Positions 17,803 to 26,797 are shown, counted from the first letter of the stretch. The stretch: DNA of 64,000 bases from Motilibacter aurantiacus (GCF_011250645.1 NZ_JAANNO010000004.1:1-64000); one strand, 5' to 3'. Program-made: numbers and translations. The notes: generated by a model not told the origin, from the letters alone.

Positions 17803-18204
17803 GTGACCATCGAACGCTCTGCGATCAACCCGTGGGCCTGGTCCGTGCCGCTCGGCTACGACCAGGCGCAGGCCGTGTCGGGGCACGCCCGGACCGTCTA
17901 CTGCTCGGGCCAGGCCGCCATGAGCAGCGACGGGGCTCCCCAGCACGCCGGCGACATGGCGGCGCAGCTTGCCCTCAGCCTGGACAACCTGCAAGCCGTC
18001 CTCGAGGCCGCCGGCACGGCACTGGCCGACCTGGTGCGGCTCACCGTCTACACCACGGACGTGGACGCGCTGTTCGCGCACTACGCCGTGCTCACGTCGC
18101 GGCTGGTGGCCGCCGGGGCCGCCCCCGCGACGACGGTGCTCGGCGTGACCAGCCTGGCGCTCCCGCCCCTCCTGGTCGAGCTCGAGGGCACCGCCGCCGT
18201 CTGA
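17803..18204 (+). CDS. RidA/YjgF/UK114 family protein
   Basis: 133 residues, the size of the family. It starts at GTG 17803 (VTIERSAINPWAW) with an AGGAAGAGG site. Recognisable are the VSGHARTVYCSGQAAMSSDG strand-turn and the helix QLALSLDNLQAVLEAAG, which lines the active site, plus LVRLTVYTTDVD. The usual C-terminal signature with the catalytic Arg reads VLGVTSLALPPLLVELEGTA here, and the Arg position of true RidA deaminases appears not to be kept. It is therefore probably a Rid7-like paralogue rather than canonical RidA. It is divergent from a WYL regulator. Confidence 0.85.
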   Translation: MTIERSAINPWAWSVPLGYDQAQAVSGHARTVYCSGQAAMSSDGAPQHAGDMAAQLALSLDNLQAVLEAAGTALADLVRLTVYTTDVDALFAHYAVLTSRLVAAGAAPATTVLGVTSLALPPLLVELEGTAAV

Positions 18205-18225
18205 CCGGGCCCGCCGGCTCCTGCG

Positions 18226-19227
18226 TCACACCGTCGTGTCCCTGGGGCTGTCGGAGTGGCCGCGCACGGAGCCGGCGTGGGCGCGGGCCGTCGGGTCGCG
18301 CCGCACCTTGATCAGGCTCGCGACCGTCGTGACCGTGAGGATGACCGCGATGATCCCGAGCGAGAGCAGTGTCGGGATCTCGGGCACGTCGTCGTTGACC
18401 GTGTGGCCCCAGTGCAGGATCAGCTTGACCCCGATGAGCGCGAGGACGAGCGCCAAACCAGTGGACAGGTAGACGAGCCGGTCGAGCAGCCCTTGCACGA
18501 GGAAGAACAGGGCCCGCAGGCCGAGCAGGGCGAAGGCGTTCGCCGCGAAGACGATGAACGTCTCCTGGGTGACGCCGAACACCGCCGGGATCGAGTCCAA
18601 AGCGAAGAGGAGGTCGGTGCTGCCGATCGCCACGAGCACGATGAACAGCGGCGTGACCACGCGCTTGCCGTCGATGCGCGTGACCAGCCGGCCCTCGTCG
18701 TACTCGGTCGTCGTGGGCAGGACGCGCTTCACGCCGCGGACGAGGGCGTTCTCCTCGATCTCGGGGTCCTCGTCGCGGTGCCGGTACAGCTGCACCGCCG
18801 TCCACACGAGCAGCAGGCCGAAGAGCAGGAACATGAACGAGAAGAGCTCGAGCAGGGCGGCGCCGAGCGCGATGAAGATCACGCGCATGACGAGCGCCAG
18901 CACGATGCCGAAGGTCAGCACCTTCTGCTGGTGCCGATCGGGCACGGCGAACGTCGTCATGATGATGACGAACACGAAGAGGTTGTCGACCGACAGGCTC
19001 TTCTCGACCAGGTAGCCGGCGAAGTACTCGGTGCCGTAGTCCCAGCCGGCTATCGCCCCGAGCACGAGGCCGAATGCCACGGCGACACCGATGTAGAACA
19101 CGGACCAGGCCGTCGCCTCGCCGAACCCGACGTGGTGCGGCCGGAGCGCGCCGACCGCGAGGTCGAGCGCCAGGAGCGCGAGGACGAGTCCGACTGTGGC
19201 AGCCCACGCCGCCGTGGTGACCTCCAT
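18226..19227 (-). CDS. TerC/Alx family integral membrane protein
   Basis: 333 residues with about nine hydrophobic helices. The family signature is clear: EKSLSVDNLFVFVIIM in TM3, with its acidic membrane residues, and IGSTDLLFALDSIPAVFGVT in the second half, with YLSTGLALVLALIGVKL and the following LHWGH. TerC/Alx proteins are linked to tellurite resistance and manganese export, and the membrane Asp residues are thought to bind the metal. I saw no metal riboswitch or tellurium-resistance genes nearby. It is convergent with the RidA gene, 21 nt apart. Confidence 0.92.
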   Translation of the reverse strand: MEVTTAAWAATVGLVLALLALDLAVGALRPHHVGFGEATAWSVFYIGVAVAFGLVLGAIAGWDYGTEYFAGYLVEKSLSVDNLFVFVIIMTTFAVPDRHQQKVLTFGIVLALVMRVIFIALGAALLELFSFMFLLFGLLLVWTAVQLYRHRDEDPEIEENALVRGVKRVLPTTTEYDEGRLVTRIDGKRVVTPLFIVLVAIGSTDLLFALDSIPAVFGVTQETFIVFAANAFALLGLRALFFLVQGLLDRLVYLSTGLALVLALIGVKLILHWGHTVNDDVPEIPTLLSLGIIAVILTVTTVASLIKVRRDPTARAHAGSVRGHSDSPRDTTV

Positions 19228-19283
19228 GAGCGGACGCTACCGCGAGCGGCATCGGCCGTGCAGCGCGCGTGCACCCGCACGCA

Positions 19284-19315
19284 GCGGGCCCGCGGCCGGA
19301 CGGCCGCGGGCCCGC
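19284..19315. terminator. Strong hairpin terminator
   Basis: A perfect 14-bp GC stem (19284-19297 with 19302-19315) and a GGAC loop lie just downstream of the GH43 gene stop on the minus strand. Confidence 0.75.
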
Positions 19316-19331
19316 GGACGTTCTCGTCTCC

Positions 19332-22025
19332 TCAGACGTCCGCGCACTGCCCGTGGCCGCGGCCCGTGGCCGTCGTGCCGGTCAGCGTGGGCGGCGTGGC
19401 GTTCCCGTCGCAGCGGAGCTTGCCCTTCACGGCCGTCCCGCTGAGGTCCGGCGGGAGGGAGGACGTCGTGCCGTCGACCCGCACCTGCCCGGCGACCTCG
19501 GCATCGACGAGGCGCAGCATGCGCGTGGTGCCGGTGACGGCCACGGTGCCGTTGACAGCGGTGTCGGTGAGCGCGACCACCCTGGCCCCTTCAGCCACCA
19601 ACGAGCCGCGGATGCTGCTGCCGTTCGCGACGAGCGACGCGCCCGGCCCGACCTTCACGGCCCCGCGCACGTCGGCGCCGGACAGACAGGTGACACCCGA
19701 GGCCAGGGTGAGCGGGCCGCTGACCCGACCGCTCAGGGACGTGGTGCAGGCCTGCGGCGCGAGCGCGGAGAGCCGGTCGTACTCCGCTTGCGTGACCGGC
19801 AGCACGGTGCCGTGGCGCGGCCGCGCCGGCAGCTGGTAGCTCGTCGACAGCCTCCAGCTGCCGGACTCGAGGTCCGTGGTCTCGAAGGGGACGTATCCGC
19901 GCCCGCCGTTCTCGTCAATGAAGAGGTACCACTTGTCCTCGGTGTTCGACTTGAAGACCGTCGGCCCCTCGGCCTGGCTGACGACCCCCTGTCCGATACA
20001 GGTCTTGATCATGCCCCAGTTCCTCGACAGCACCGAGTCGGCCTTCTGCTGGAACGGGAACTTGCCGCACGGGGCCGCCGTGGACCGTCCGCGCTCGTCC
20101 TTGGTGAAGCGGTAGTAGGTGTCGCCGTTCTTGATGACCGTGGAGTCGATGACGGCATAGCCGGGGTCGTACCAGACCTCGGGCTCGGAGAACGTGTGGA
20201 AGTCCCGGGTCGTCGCGTACATCATCTTCTGGTACTGGCTACCGGTGTGGTTCGGGTCGTCGGCGGCGTAGATCTTCGACGCCCAGAACACGACGTACGC
20301 GCCGAGGGCGTCGTCGTAGTAGGCCTCGGGCGCCCAGGTGTTGCCGGCTTCCTTCGGCGAGACCAGGACGTGCCGCTGCTCCGACCAGCTGACCAGGTCG
20401 GTCGACTCCCAGACCTCGATGTAGCGGCTGCCCTGGGCCTGGGCGCGGGTCCAGTCGCCGTTCCCGTAGATCTTGAGGTCGGTGGCGATCATGTAGAACT
20501 TGTCGCCCTCGGGCGAGCGGATGATGAAGGGGTCGCGCAGCCCCTTCTCCCCCACCTGCGAGGTGATGACCGGCTGGCCGCCATCGAGCTCGCGCCAGCG
20601 CAGCGGGTCGTTGCCCTGGCTCAGCGCGAAGTAGATCTGCTCGCCGTTGGCCGTCCCCTCCCCCGTGAAGTAGGGGAACGTGTAGCCCTTCAGCGGAGCC
20701 TGCAGCGGGCGCTTGCGCACCTTCGCCGTCACCTTGACGGTCTCCGTGGCGCTGCCGTTGGTGACCGTGGCCGTCAGCTCGACGGCCTGGTCGCGAGCTG
20801 CGGGGCGACGCACGATGCCGTCGGCGGACACGATCGACGCGTTGGCCGACCTCCACGAGACCCGGGAACCGTGCTTCCCTGAAGTGGGCAGCGTCAGGTT
20901 GCCCCGGACGTCGTCGGCGTTGTTCACGACGAGCGCCGCGGCATCTCGCTGGGCCTTGTCGGCGTCGCTGAACTCGGCAAGGACGCGGACCTCGAACGAC
21001 CTCGTGTCCGAGACCCCGCCGCTCGTGAGCGTGGCCGTCAGCACGGCGCGCACGTTGCCCGCTCCAACCGCCGGGCGGGTGACCCGGCCGCTGCTCGTGA
21101 TCACTGCCGCGTTGCTCGTGGACCAGGTGATGGCGGACCCGTTCGCCCCGCTGGTGGGCAGCGGGAGGTCGTTCTCCAGGTCCCACAGCGGGCCGAGGTC
21201 GAGCGCGGCCTTGTCGAGGGCCACGGCTCGGGAGGTGACGGCGCTCGCCAGCTGAGCCACCTCGCGCGGGGCAAGTGCGCGGTCGTAGACGCGGAAGTCA
21301 CGCAGACGGCCGTTGAAGTACCGGTCACCTGAGTAGAGCGAGCGGCCGATGTAGTTGGCGGTGGTCACCCCGTTGCCGATCCCGCCGGGGGTGATCGTGA
21401 CGTTCGTGTTCCGGCCGACCTCCAGCCCGTTCTCGTAGATCACGCCGACACCGCCGCTGAGCGTGTAGGCGATGTGCTTCCACACTCCCCGCGTGAGGTT
21501 GCGGCTGGGGGACGGGCGCGTGGTCTGCTCCGTGCTCCAGTTGCCGGTCGCGATGGTCGTCCGGTAGTCGTTGCCCGTGGTGAACAGATAGCCGTTCCCG
21601 TACGCTCCGCTGGAGTTGCCCATCCCCCAGATGAAGTACGGCGTGGCCTGCCCGGTGTTGATGAGGACGTCCGCGGACACCGAGATCGAGCTCAGGCCCG
21701 CCATCACGTCGTTCGGCATGCGGACGTACGTGTTCGATCCGTTGAAGGCGAGGCCCTGCCCCGGGGCCTCGACCGCCGTCCCGTGCAGGGTGCCGTTGCG
21801 GCCGTTGCCGGAGGAGTCAACCGCGACTCCTCCGGTGTCGCCCTGCAGGCTGTAGTGGAGGAGCAGTCCCTCGGTGACGTCGGCGGCGCGGGCCGGCGCG
21901 GGGCCGGTGGCCACCGTGCCGACCAGCAGCGACAGGGACAGGGCCGAGGCAAGCGCCCCCAGACGAGCCCTGGGACGCGGGCCGGAACGGCTTTTGGTCG
22001 GGGTCCCGCGGCGGCGGACGTGCAT
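19332..22025 (-). CDS. Secreted GH43-type glycosidase with LamG, Ig-like and beta-helix modules
   Basis: 897 residues. A signal peptide (Arg-rich start, LGALASALSLSLLVG, cleaved near ARA) precedes a LamG/concanavalin-like carbohydrate-binding domain (about 50-260) and two atrophied bacterial Ig-like domains (about 265-450). A GH43 five-bladed propeller follows (about 455-730). Its likely catalytic acids are in GLRDPFIIRS, NTWAPEAYYDD and AVIDSTVIKNG. The last 155 residues (GPLTLASGVTCLSGADVRGA and following) repeat a G-x-V beta-helix pattern like polymer-forming domains. It is predicted to act outside the cell on arabinan or xylan side chains. GAGGAG precedes the ATG, and a LacI-type operator lies 22-35 nt upstream. 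Confidence 0.88.
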   Translation of the reverse strand: MHVRRRGTPTKSRSGPRPRARLGALASALSLSLLVGTVATGPAPARAADVTEGLLLHYSLQGDTGGVAVDSSGNGRNGTLHGTAVEAPGQGLAFNGSNTYVRMPNDVMAGLSSISVSADVLINTGQATPYFIWGMGNSSGAYGNGYLFTTGNDYRTTIATGNWSTEQTTRPSPSRNLTRGVWKHIAYTLSGGVGVIYENGLEVGRNTNVTITPGGIGNGVTTANYIGRSLYSGDRYFNGRLRDFRVYDRALAPREVAQLASAVTSRAVALDKAALDLGPLWDLENDLPLPTSGANGSAITWSTSNAAVITSSGRVTRPAVGAGNVRAVLTATLTSGGVSDTRSFEVRVLAEFSDADKAQRDAAALVVNNADDVRGNLTLPTSGKHGSRVSWRSANASIVSADGIVRRPAARDQAVELTATVTNGSATETVKVTAKVRKRPLQAPLKGYTFPYFTGEGTANGEQIYFALSQGNDPLRWRELDGGQPVITSQVGEKGLRDPFIIRSPEGDKFYMIATDLKIYGNGDWTRAQAQGSRYIEVWESTDLVSWSEQRHVLVSPKEAGNTWAPEAYYDDALGAYVVFWASKIYAADDPNHTGSQYQKMMYATTRDFHTFSEPEVWYDPGYAVIDSTVIKNGDTYYRFTKDERGRSTAAPCGKFPFQQKADSVLSRNWGMIKTCIGQGVVSQAEGPTVFKSNTEDKWYLFIDENGGRGYVPFETTDLESGSWRLSTSYQLPARPRHGTVLPVTQAEYDRLSALAPQACTTSLSGRVSGPLTLASGVTCLSGADVRGAVKVGPGASLVANGSSIRGSLVAEGARVVALTDTAVNGTVAVTGTTRMLRLVDAEVAGQVRVDGTTSSLPPDLSGTAVKGKLRCDGNATPPTLTGTTATGRGHGQCADV

Positions 22026-22046
22026 CGGCTCTCCTCGCTACGACAA

Positions 22047-22060
22047 TGTGAGCGCTAACA
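22047..22060. promoter_or_regulatory. LacI-family operator
   Basis: TGTGAGCGCTAACA is a near-perfect palindrome centred on CG, with one mismatched pair. It resembles operators of LacI-family sugar regulators in actinobacteria. It lies 22-35 nt upstream of the GH43 start codon, so binding would block transcription until a sugar inducer is present. Confidence 0.65.
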
Positions 22061-22133
22061 GCTGACCCGCGACAGTGTTGGTGGACCCGGGGCGGAGCGT
22101 CAACGGCAGGCCGGTCACGATCCGGCCACGGAC

Positions 22134-22170
22134 ACGACAGGCCCTGCCGGAGGTCGGCGGGGCCTGTCGT
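22134..22170. terminator. Strong hairpin terminator
   Basis: A 16-bp stem with a single G-U pair (22134-22149 with 22155-22170) and a 5-nt loop lie 20 nt beyond the stop of the beta-propeller gene on the minus strand. Confidence 0.75.
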
Positions 22171-22189
22171 CCGAGCGTTGCGGCGTCGG

Positions 22190-23659
22190 TCAGAGCGACA
22201 CGAGCATCGTCCGCGACACGCGCTTGCCCCCGGCGGAGGCGGTCACCGACAGCCGGTACTGGCCCTTGACGGCCTTGCCCCTGATCCGCTTGTTCCACAC
22301 GATGGCCCGCTCGCCCTTGCCCACGACCCGCGCGGACAGCTTCGTGTACGTGCCCGTCTTCCCCTTGCGCACGGGGGCAGCCTGCAGCGTCACCGTCGAT
22401 CGCTTGTCGACCGTGATCTCCACCCGGACCGAGGCCTTGGCCACCGTCGTGCGGCAGCTGCCGCGGGCCCTCAGCCCGCACAGCGCCAGCTTCGGCGCGG
22501 CCGGCTGCGCGACCGGCCCGGTCGTCGGCGGTGCCGGCGGGGCTGGGGCGACCGGGGGCGCCGGCGTGGTGGGCGGAGCCGCGGCGCCCTGCGGGGTGGG
22601 GGCGTACGCCAGGCCCGTCGCGGCGAGGCGGCCGACGGTGTTGGCTCCGCTGTCGAGGAACCACAGCGCCCCGTCGGGGGTGAACGTGAAGTCCTCGACG
22701 CGGTAGTTGCCGAGGGAGGCGTAGGAGAGCGACCCGTCCGGGTTCGCCCGCGCGAGGACTCCGGTCTTGGCCCCGTCCACCTCCACCTGCATCGCGAAGT
22801 AGACCAGGCCGTCGGGCCCGCGCTCCATCGCGTGCGGAAGGTAGTCGCCCTCGAAGCTGATCGTGCGCGGGGTCGTGCCCTGCAGGTACCCGACCGTCCC
22901 GCCGCGGGCGGGATAGGTCATCCCGCCCGGGGCGAACTGCGCCCACCACAGCCGGCCCTGCGCGTCGAAGGCCAGGGAGTTGAGCCGCTCGGCGCCCCGG
23001 TCCGGGATGGGGATGTTGACCTGCCGGCCCTCGGGGGTGAGGTGCTTGAGGTAGCGCCAGCTGTCGCCGTACCAGACGGACCCGTCCCCGACGGCGACCA
23101 GCGGCCCGTCGTCGTAGTCGGCGGGGTAGCGCTGCAGGTGCGTGGCTGCGCCGTTGATGCGGCGGACCTCCTCACCGATCGAGTCGGTCTGCCAGACGCC
23201 GCCGTCAGCAGCCGCCGCGAGGTCCTCGGTCACCCCGTCGTTGCTGCTGCCGTCGTCCACCAGCGCGATCTGGCCCCCCGGGGCGATGCGCGAGACCGCA
23301 CGGTTCACGTCGTGGCTGAACCAGAGGTAGCCGCCGGAGCTCACGATGTTGTCCGGGCCCCAGTCCTCGTCCAGGTCGTCCGGCTCGTACGCGTAGGGGA
23401 TCTCGGTGATCTGCCCGGTCGCCGGGCTCACCACGCCCAGCCGGTGCCCCTGCCGCTGGGTGAACCAGAGGTTCCCGTCGGGCCCGACGACGATCTCGCG
23501 GGGGTTGCTGTCGGCCGTCGGGATCGGGAACAAGTCGACGGTCGCGGCCCTGGCCGCTGACCGCTCCGCCCCGGGCGAGGCGGCCGCTGCGGCGGGAGCC
23601 GCCAGCGCGAGGACGGCGGCGGCGACGGGCAGGGCACGAAGAGCGTTTGCGAATCGCAC
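22190..23659 (-). CDS. Secreted beta-propeller (virginiamycin-B-lyase/SMP-30-like) protein
   Basis: 489 residues from GTG 23659. A Sec signal peptide (ALRALPVAAAVLALAAPAAA) is followed by about seven propeller blades with repeats such as PREIVVGPDGNLWFTQ, LNSLAFDAQGRLWWAQ, PHAMERGPDGLVYFA and DFTFTPDGALWFLD. This pattern is seen in Vgb-lyase-like and NHL/SMP-30 proteins. A Pro/Ala linker (about 350-385) leads to a 100-residue C-terminal beta domain with two Cys (CGLRARGSC) and many Lys/Arg. It is extracellular. Catalytic residues of true virginiamycin B lyase cannot be confirmed by eye, so it may be a binding protein. Confidence 0.8.
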   Translation of the reverse strand: MRFANALRALPVAAAVLALAAPAAAAASPGAERSAARAATVDLFPIPTADSNPREIVVGPDGNLWFTQRQGHRLGVVSPATGQITEIPYAYEPDDLDEDWGPDNIVSSGGYLWFSHDVNRAVSRIAPGGQIALVDDGSSNDGVTEDLAAAADGGVWQTDSIGEEVRRINGAATHLQRYPADYDDGPLVAVGDGSVWYGDSWRYLKHLTPEGRQVNIPIPDRGAERLNSLAFDAQGRLWWAQFAPGGMTYPARGGTVGYLQGTTPRTISFEGDYLPHAMERGPDGLVYFAMQVEVDGAKTGVLARANPDGSLSYASLGNYRVEDFTFTPDGALWFLDSGANTVGRLAATGLAYAPTPQGAAAPPTTPAPPVAPAPPAPPTTGPVAQPAAPKLALCGLRARGSCRTTVAKASVRVEITVDKRSTVTLQAAPVRKGKTGTYTKLSARVVGKGERAIVWNKRIRGKAVKGQYRLSVTASAGGKRVSRTMLVSL

Positions 23660-23753
23660 CCGAGGCAGTCAAGCAAAGCTCGGCCGTTTCCGGAACCCGT
23701 ACGGTTCGCCCCGTCGTGTCCGGAAGCGGTCGGGGGCGTGAACAACCGGCGAC

Positions 23754-24632
23754 TCAGACCTCGATCTCGGCGAGGACGCGGGGGATCTCCCCCAGCAGCT
23801 CGCGGGCGAGGAAGCCGAGCTTGCCCACGGACGCCGCCAGCCGGTCACCGGCCCGCTTGTGCAGATGCGCCCCCCACACGGCCGCCTGGGCCGGCTCGGC
23901 GCCCCGAGCGGCCAGGCCCACGACGACGCCCGCGTGCACGTCGCCGGAGCCGGAGACGCCGAGGCCGCTGCCCCCGCTCTCGTCGCGCCAGGACCGGCCG
24001 TCGGGGTGCGCGGTCCAGGACTCCGCGCCCCCGCTCGTCACCACGGCCGAGGTGGCCCGGGCGGCGGCGAGCACGGCCCCCCGGACGTCGCGGTCGACGC
24101 GCTCCCGCTCGACGCCGAGCATCATCGACAGCTCGAGGTTGTTCGGAGTCAGCACCGTCCGGCCGGCAGCACCCTGCAGCCCGGGACGGCCCTCCTCCAC
24201 GACGGCCACCGCGAGCGCGTCCAGCACGATGCTGCAGGGCGCCTCCCGCAGCACGCGCCCGGCCAGCTCGACGGTCTCGTCCTCCCCGACCATCCCGGGG
24301 CCGACCAAGGTGGCCGCCGCGTCTGCGGCCAGCTCGAGGACGCGGTCGGCGCCCGAGGGGTCGATGCCGCCGGACCGGGTCTCGGGCAGCGCCCGGACCA
24401 GCGCCTCCGGCAGCGCGACGGCGAGGTGGGGCGCCATCGACGCTACCGTCGCGACCTGCAGCTTGCCGGCGCCGCAGCGCAGCGCGGCCTCGGCGGCCAG
24501 CAGCACCGCGCCGGGGGTCTCGGCGCTGCCGCCGACGATGAGCGTGCGGCCGCGGGCCTCCTTGTCCTCGCCTGGCGCGGGCAGCGGCCACTGGCGCAGC
24601 ACACCCGAGGTGACGACGACAGGGTCAGACAT
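23754..24632 (-). CDS. nnrD: ADP-dependent NAD(P)H-hydrate dehydratase
   Basis: 292 residues of the ribokinase-like YjeF C-terminal family. It repairs hydrated NADH and NADPH using ADP or ATP. Motifs are GRTLIVGGSAETPGAVLLAA near the N-terminus, the metal/nucleotide loop VGPGMVGEDE, the TPNNLELSMMLG motif (usually TPHxGE) and the catalytic GSGDVHAGVVVGLAARG (GSGDxLAG family pattern, with His for Leu). The NnrE epimerase domain found fused in many bacteria is absent. The 5' end overlaps the upstream phosphatase gene by 8 bp, so the two form an operon. Confidence 0.9.
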   Translation of the reverse strand: MSDPVVVTSGVLRQWPLPAPGEDKEARGRTLIVGGSAETPGAVLLAAEAALRCGAGKLQVATVASMAPHLAVALPEALVRALPETRSGGIDPSGADRVLELAADAAATLVGPGMVGEDETVELAGRVLREAPCSIVLDALAVAVVEEGRPGLQGAAGRTVLTPNNLELSMMLGVERERVDRDVRGAVLAAARATSAVVTSGGAESWTAHPDGRSWRDESGGSGLGVSGSGDVHAGVVVGLAARGAEPAQAAVWGAHLHKRAGDRLAASVGKLGFLARELLGEIPRVLAEIEV

Positions 24633-25362
24633 CGCCGGCCGGCACGTCGGGCTCGTCGGTGACCGCGGCGCCCTGGGCCTGCAGGTGCGTGGTCTCGTTG
24701 TACGTCCGCAGCCGCAGGCTCGCGCCCGAGCGCCCGTAGGTGGTCACGGACGCGTTCGCCAGCGTGTCGTCCTTCTGGATCGCCAGCACCTCCTGCTCGG
24801 TAAGGCCCTCCAGGACGTACCGGAAGACCATGATCACTGCTTCGTGCGCGACGACCAGCACGTCCTGGCCACCGCAGTCGAGGCGGATCGAGTCCAGCAC
24901 GCTGCGGACCCGCAGCGCGACGTCGGACCAGGACTCCCCGCCCGGGGGCCGGTAGTAGAACTTGCCGAGGTGGTCACGGCGGGCGGACTCCTCCGGGTAC
25001 GCCTGCCGGATGCCTGCGCCCGTGTAGCCGTCGAGGACACCGAGGTCGCGCTCGCGCAGGCGCTCGTCGCGGACGAGCGGCAGCTCGATGCCGGCCGCAC
25101 GCAGGGCGATCTCCGCGGTGGAGCTCGCCCGGGCGTACGGGGAGCAGAGGGCGACCGTCGGGGGCCCGGCCTGCCGGGAGAGCCACCCCCCCAGGCTCTG
25201 GGCCTGCGCCCGGCCGGTGTCGGTCAGCGGCACGTCCGGGTCCCGCGTGGACAGCTCGAGGCGTGGCGAGCCGGCCTCCCGGGCCGTGCGGTCGGCGACG
25301 TTGCCGGTGCTCTCGCCGTGGCGAGCGAGCCACAGCTGCCGCGGCCAGTCCGAGTCGATCAC
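24625..25362 (-). CDS. Histidine phosphatase (phosphoglycerate-mutase-like)
   Basis: 245 residues. The catalytic RHGE motif (LWLARHGESTGNVADR) sits near the N-terminus and the second-half histidine in VVAHEAVIMVFRYVL. The intervening acidic residue (ERDLG) and SPYARASSTAEIAL match the family. It is cytoplasmic. It likely dephosphorylates a small metabolite or sugar phosphate; a true glycolytic mutase is less likely at this length and with this context. It starts at GTG 25362 and overlaps nnrD by 8 bp. It is divergent from the amidohydrolase gene. Confidence 0.88.
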   Translation of the reverse strand: MIDSDWPRQLWLARHGESTGNVADRTAREAGSPRLELSTRDPDVPLTDTGRAQAQSLGGWLSRQAGPPTVALCSPYARASSTAEIALRAAGIELPLVRDERLRERDLGVLDGYTGAGIRQAYPEESARRDHLGKFYYRPPGGESWSDVALRVRSVLDSIRLDCGGQDVLVVAHEAVIMVFRYVLEGLTEQEVLAIQKDDTLANASVTTYGRSGASLRLRTYNETTHLQAQGAAVTDEPDVPAGDV

Positions 25363-25444
25363 GCGGCTGGCGTACCCACCGGCGGCCCGCTCGACGCGCC
25401 GAGCGGTGCCTTCAGGGGGCGGGCGGCCGGTGGGGCGTCGCGGC

Positions 25445-25450
25445 TAGCCT
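25445..25450 (+). promoter_or_regulatory. Leaderless -10 box for amidohydrolase
   Basis: TAGCCT lies 6 nt before the ATG at 25457 with no ribosome site, indicating a leaderless transcript. Confidence 0.5.
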
Positions 25451-25456
25451 GCCGCG

Positions 25457-26749
25457 ATGACGGTACGGACGGTGCTGCGCGGGGCCAGGTGGCCAGGGGA
25501 CGTCGCGATGCAGGACGGGCGGATCGTGGCGGTCGGCTCGATCGAGCCGCTGCCGGGCGACCGTGTGGTCGACGTCGCGGGGGACGTCGTGACGGCGGGG
25601 CTGGTCAACACCCACCACCACCTCTTCCAGTGGGCGACCCGCGGGCGGGCGGTCGACAGCGACCTGTTCGGCTGGCTCACGACGCTCTACCCGCTGTGGC
25701 AGCGGCTGGGCCCGGAGGACGTCCACGCAGCGGCGGTCGTCGGCCTCGCGCAGCTCGCGCTGACCGGGTGCACCACCGCCGCCGACCACCACTACCTGGT
25801 GCCCCGCGGGGACGACTCCGTCTTCGACCGGATCGCGGACGCGGGCCGCGAGGTCGGGATCCGCATCGCGCTCGCGCGCGGGTCCATGGACCTCGGGGAG
25901 TCCGCCGGAGGGCTGCCCCCGGACTCGGTGGTCGAGGACCGCGACGCGATCCTCGAGAGCACCGCCGCGGTGGCCGACCGGCTGCACGACGGGGCGCGGG
26001 TGCAGGTGACCGTGGCCCCGTGCGCCCCCTTCAACGTGACGCCGGAGCTGATGCGGGAGTCGGCCGCTCTGGCCCGCTCGCTCGGCCTGCGGCTGCACAC
26101 GCACCTGGCCGAGACCGTCGACGAGGAGCGCGACTGCCTCGCCCGCTTCGGCCGCCGGCCGGTCGACCTGCTCGACGAGCTGGGCTGGATCGCCGACGAC
26201 GTCTGGGTCGCGCACGGCATCCACTTCGACGACGCCGAGGTGGCGCGGCTCGGCGCGGCGGGGACCGGCGTGGCGCACTGCCCGTCGAGCAACGCGCGGC
26301 TCGGCGCCGGACTGTGCCGGGTCACGGACCTGACAGCGGCGGGCGTGCCGGTCGGGCTGGGCGTCGACGGCGCCGCGAGCAACGAGGTCGGTGGGCTCTT
26401 CGCCGAGATCCGGCAGGCGCTCTACGTGGGCCGGCTGCGCGGCGGCGCCGATGCGCTGGGAGTTCGCGACGTGCTACGTCTCGCGACCGAGGGCGGCGCC
26501 CGCTGCCTGGGGCGGGACGACATCGGCCGGCTCGAGCCCGGCGCGCGCGCCGACGTCGCCGTCTGGCCCGGCGACGACATCGCCGACATGCCGGACCCGC
26601 TGGCCGCGCTGGTGCTCGGCCCGGACCGGCTCGTCCGCCATCTGTACGTCGAGGGGGAGCCGGTCGTGGCGGACGGGGAGCTCGTGGGGCTCGACCTGCG
26701 GGCCGCGCGGGAGCGGCTGGCCGGGCGGGCGCGCCGGCTCTGGGACTAG
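25457..26749 (+). CDS. 8-oxoguanine deaminase-like amidohydrolase
   Basis: 430 residues of the metal-dependent amidohydrolase superfamily (AtzA/TrzN-like deaminases). Metal ligands are visible in TGLVNTHHHLFQW-type sequence (HHH, about residues 54-56), the His of LHTHLAET, VAHGIHFDD and the Asp of GVDGAASNE. The HHHLFQW variant and overall length match bacterial 8-oxoguanine and isocytosine deaminases, which salvage damaged or free purine bases. It is cytoplasmic. A leaderless promoter precedes it. It was probably once convergent with the phosphopantetheinyl transferase gene before the IS481 element inserted. Confidence 0.88.
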   Translation: MTVRTVLRGARWPGDVAMQDGRIVAVGSIEPLPGDRVVDVAGDVVTAGLVNTHHHLFQWATRGRAVDSDLFGWLTTLYPLWQRLGPEDVHAAAVVGLAQLALTGCTTAADHHYLVPRGDDSVFDRIADAGREVGIRIALARGSMDLGESAGGLPPDSVVEDRDAILESTAAVADRLHDGARVQVTVAPCAPFNVTPELMRESAALARSLGLRLHTHLAETVDEERDCLARFGRRPVDLLDELGWIADDVWVAHGIHFDDAEVARLGAAGTGVAHCPSSNARLGAGLCRVTDLTAAGVPVGLGVDGAASNEVGGLFAEIRQALYVGRLRGGADALGVRDVLRLATEGGARCLGRDDIGRLEPGARADVAVWPGDDIADMPDPLAALVLGPDRLVRHLYVEGEPVVADGELVGLDLRAARERLAGRARRLWD

Positions 26750-26797
26750 GCCTGCTCGGGACGGGGCCTGGCCCGCGCTGTCACCCGACCCCCCCGC

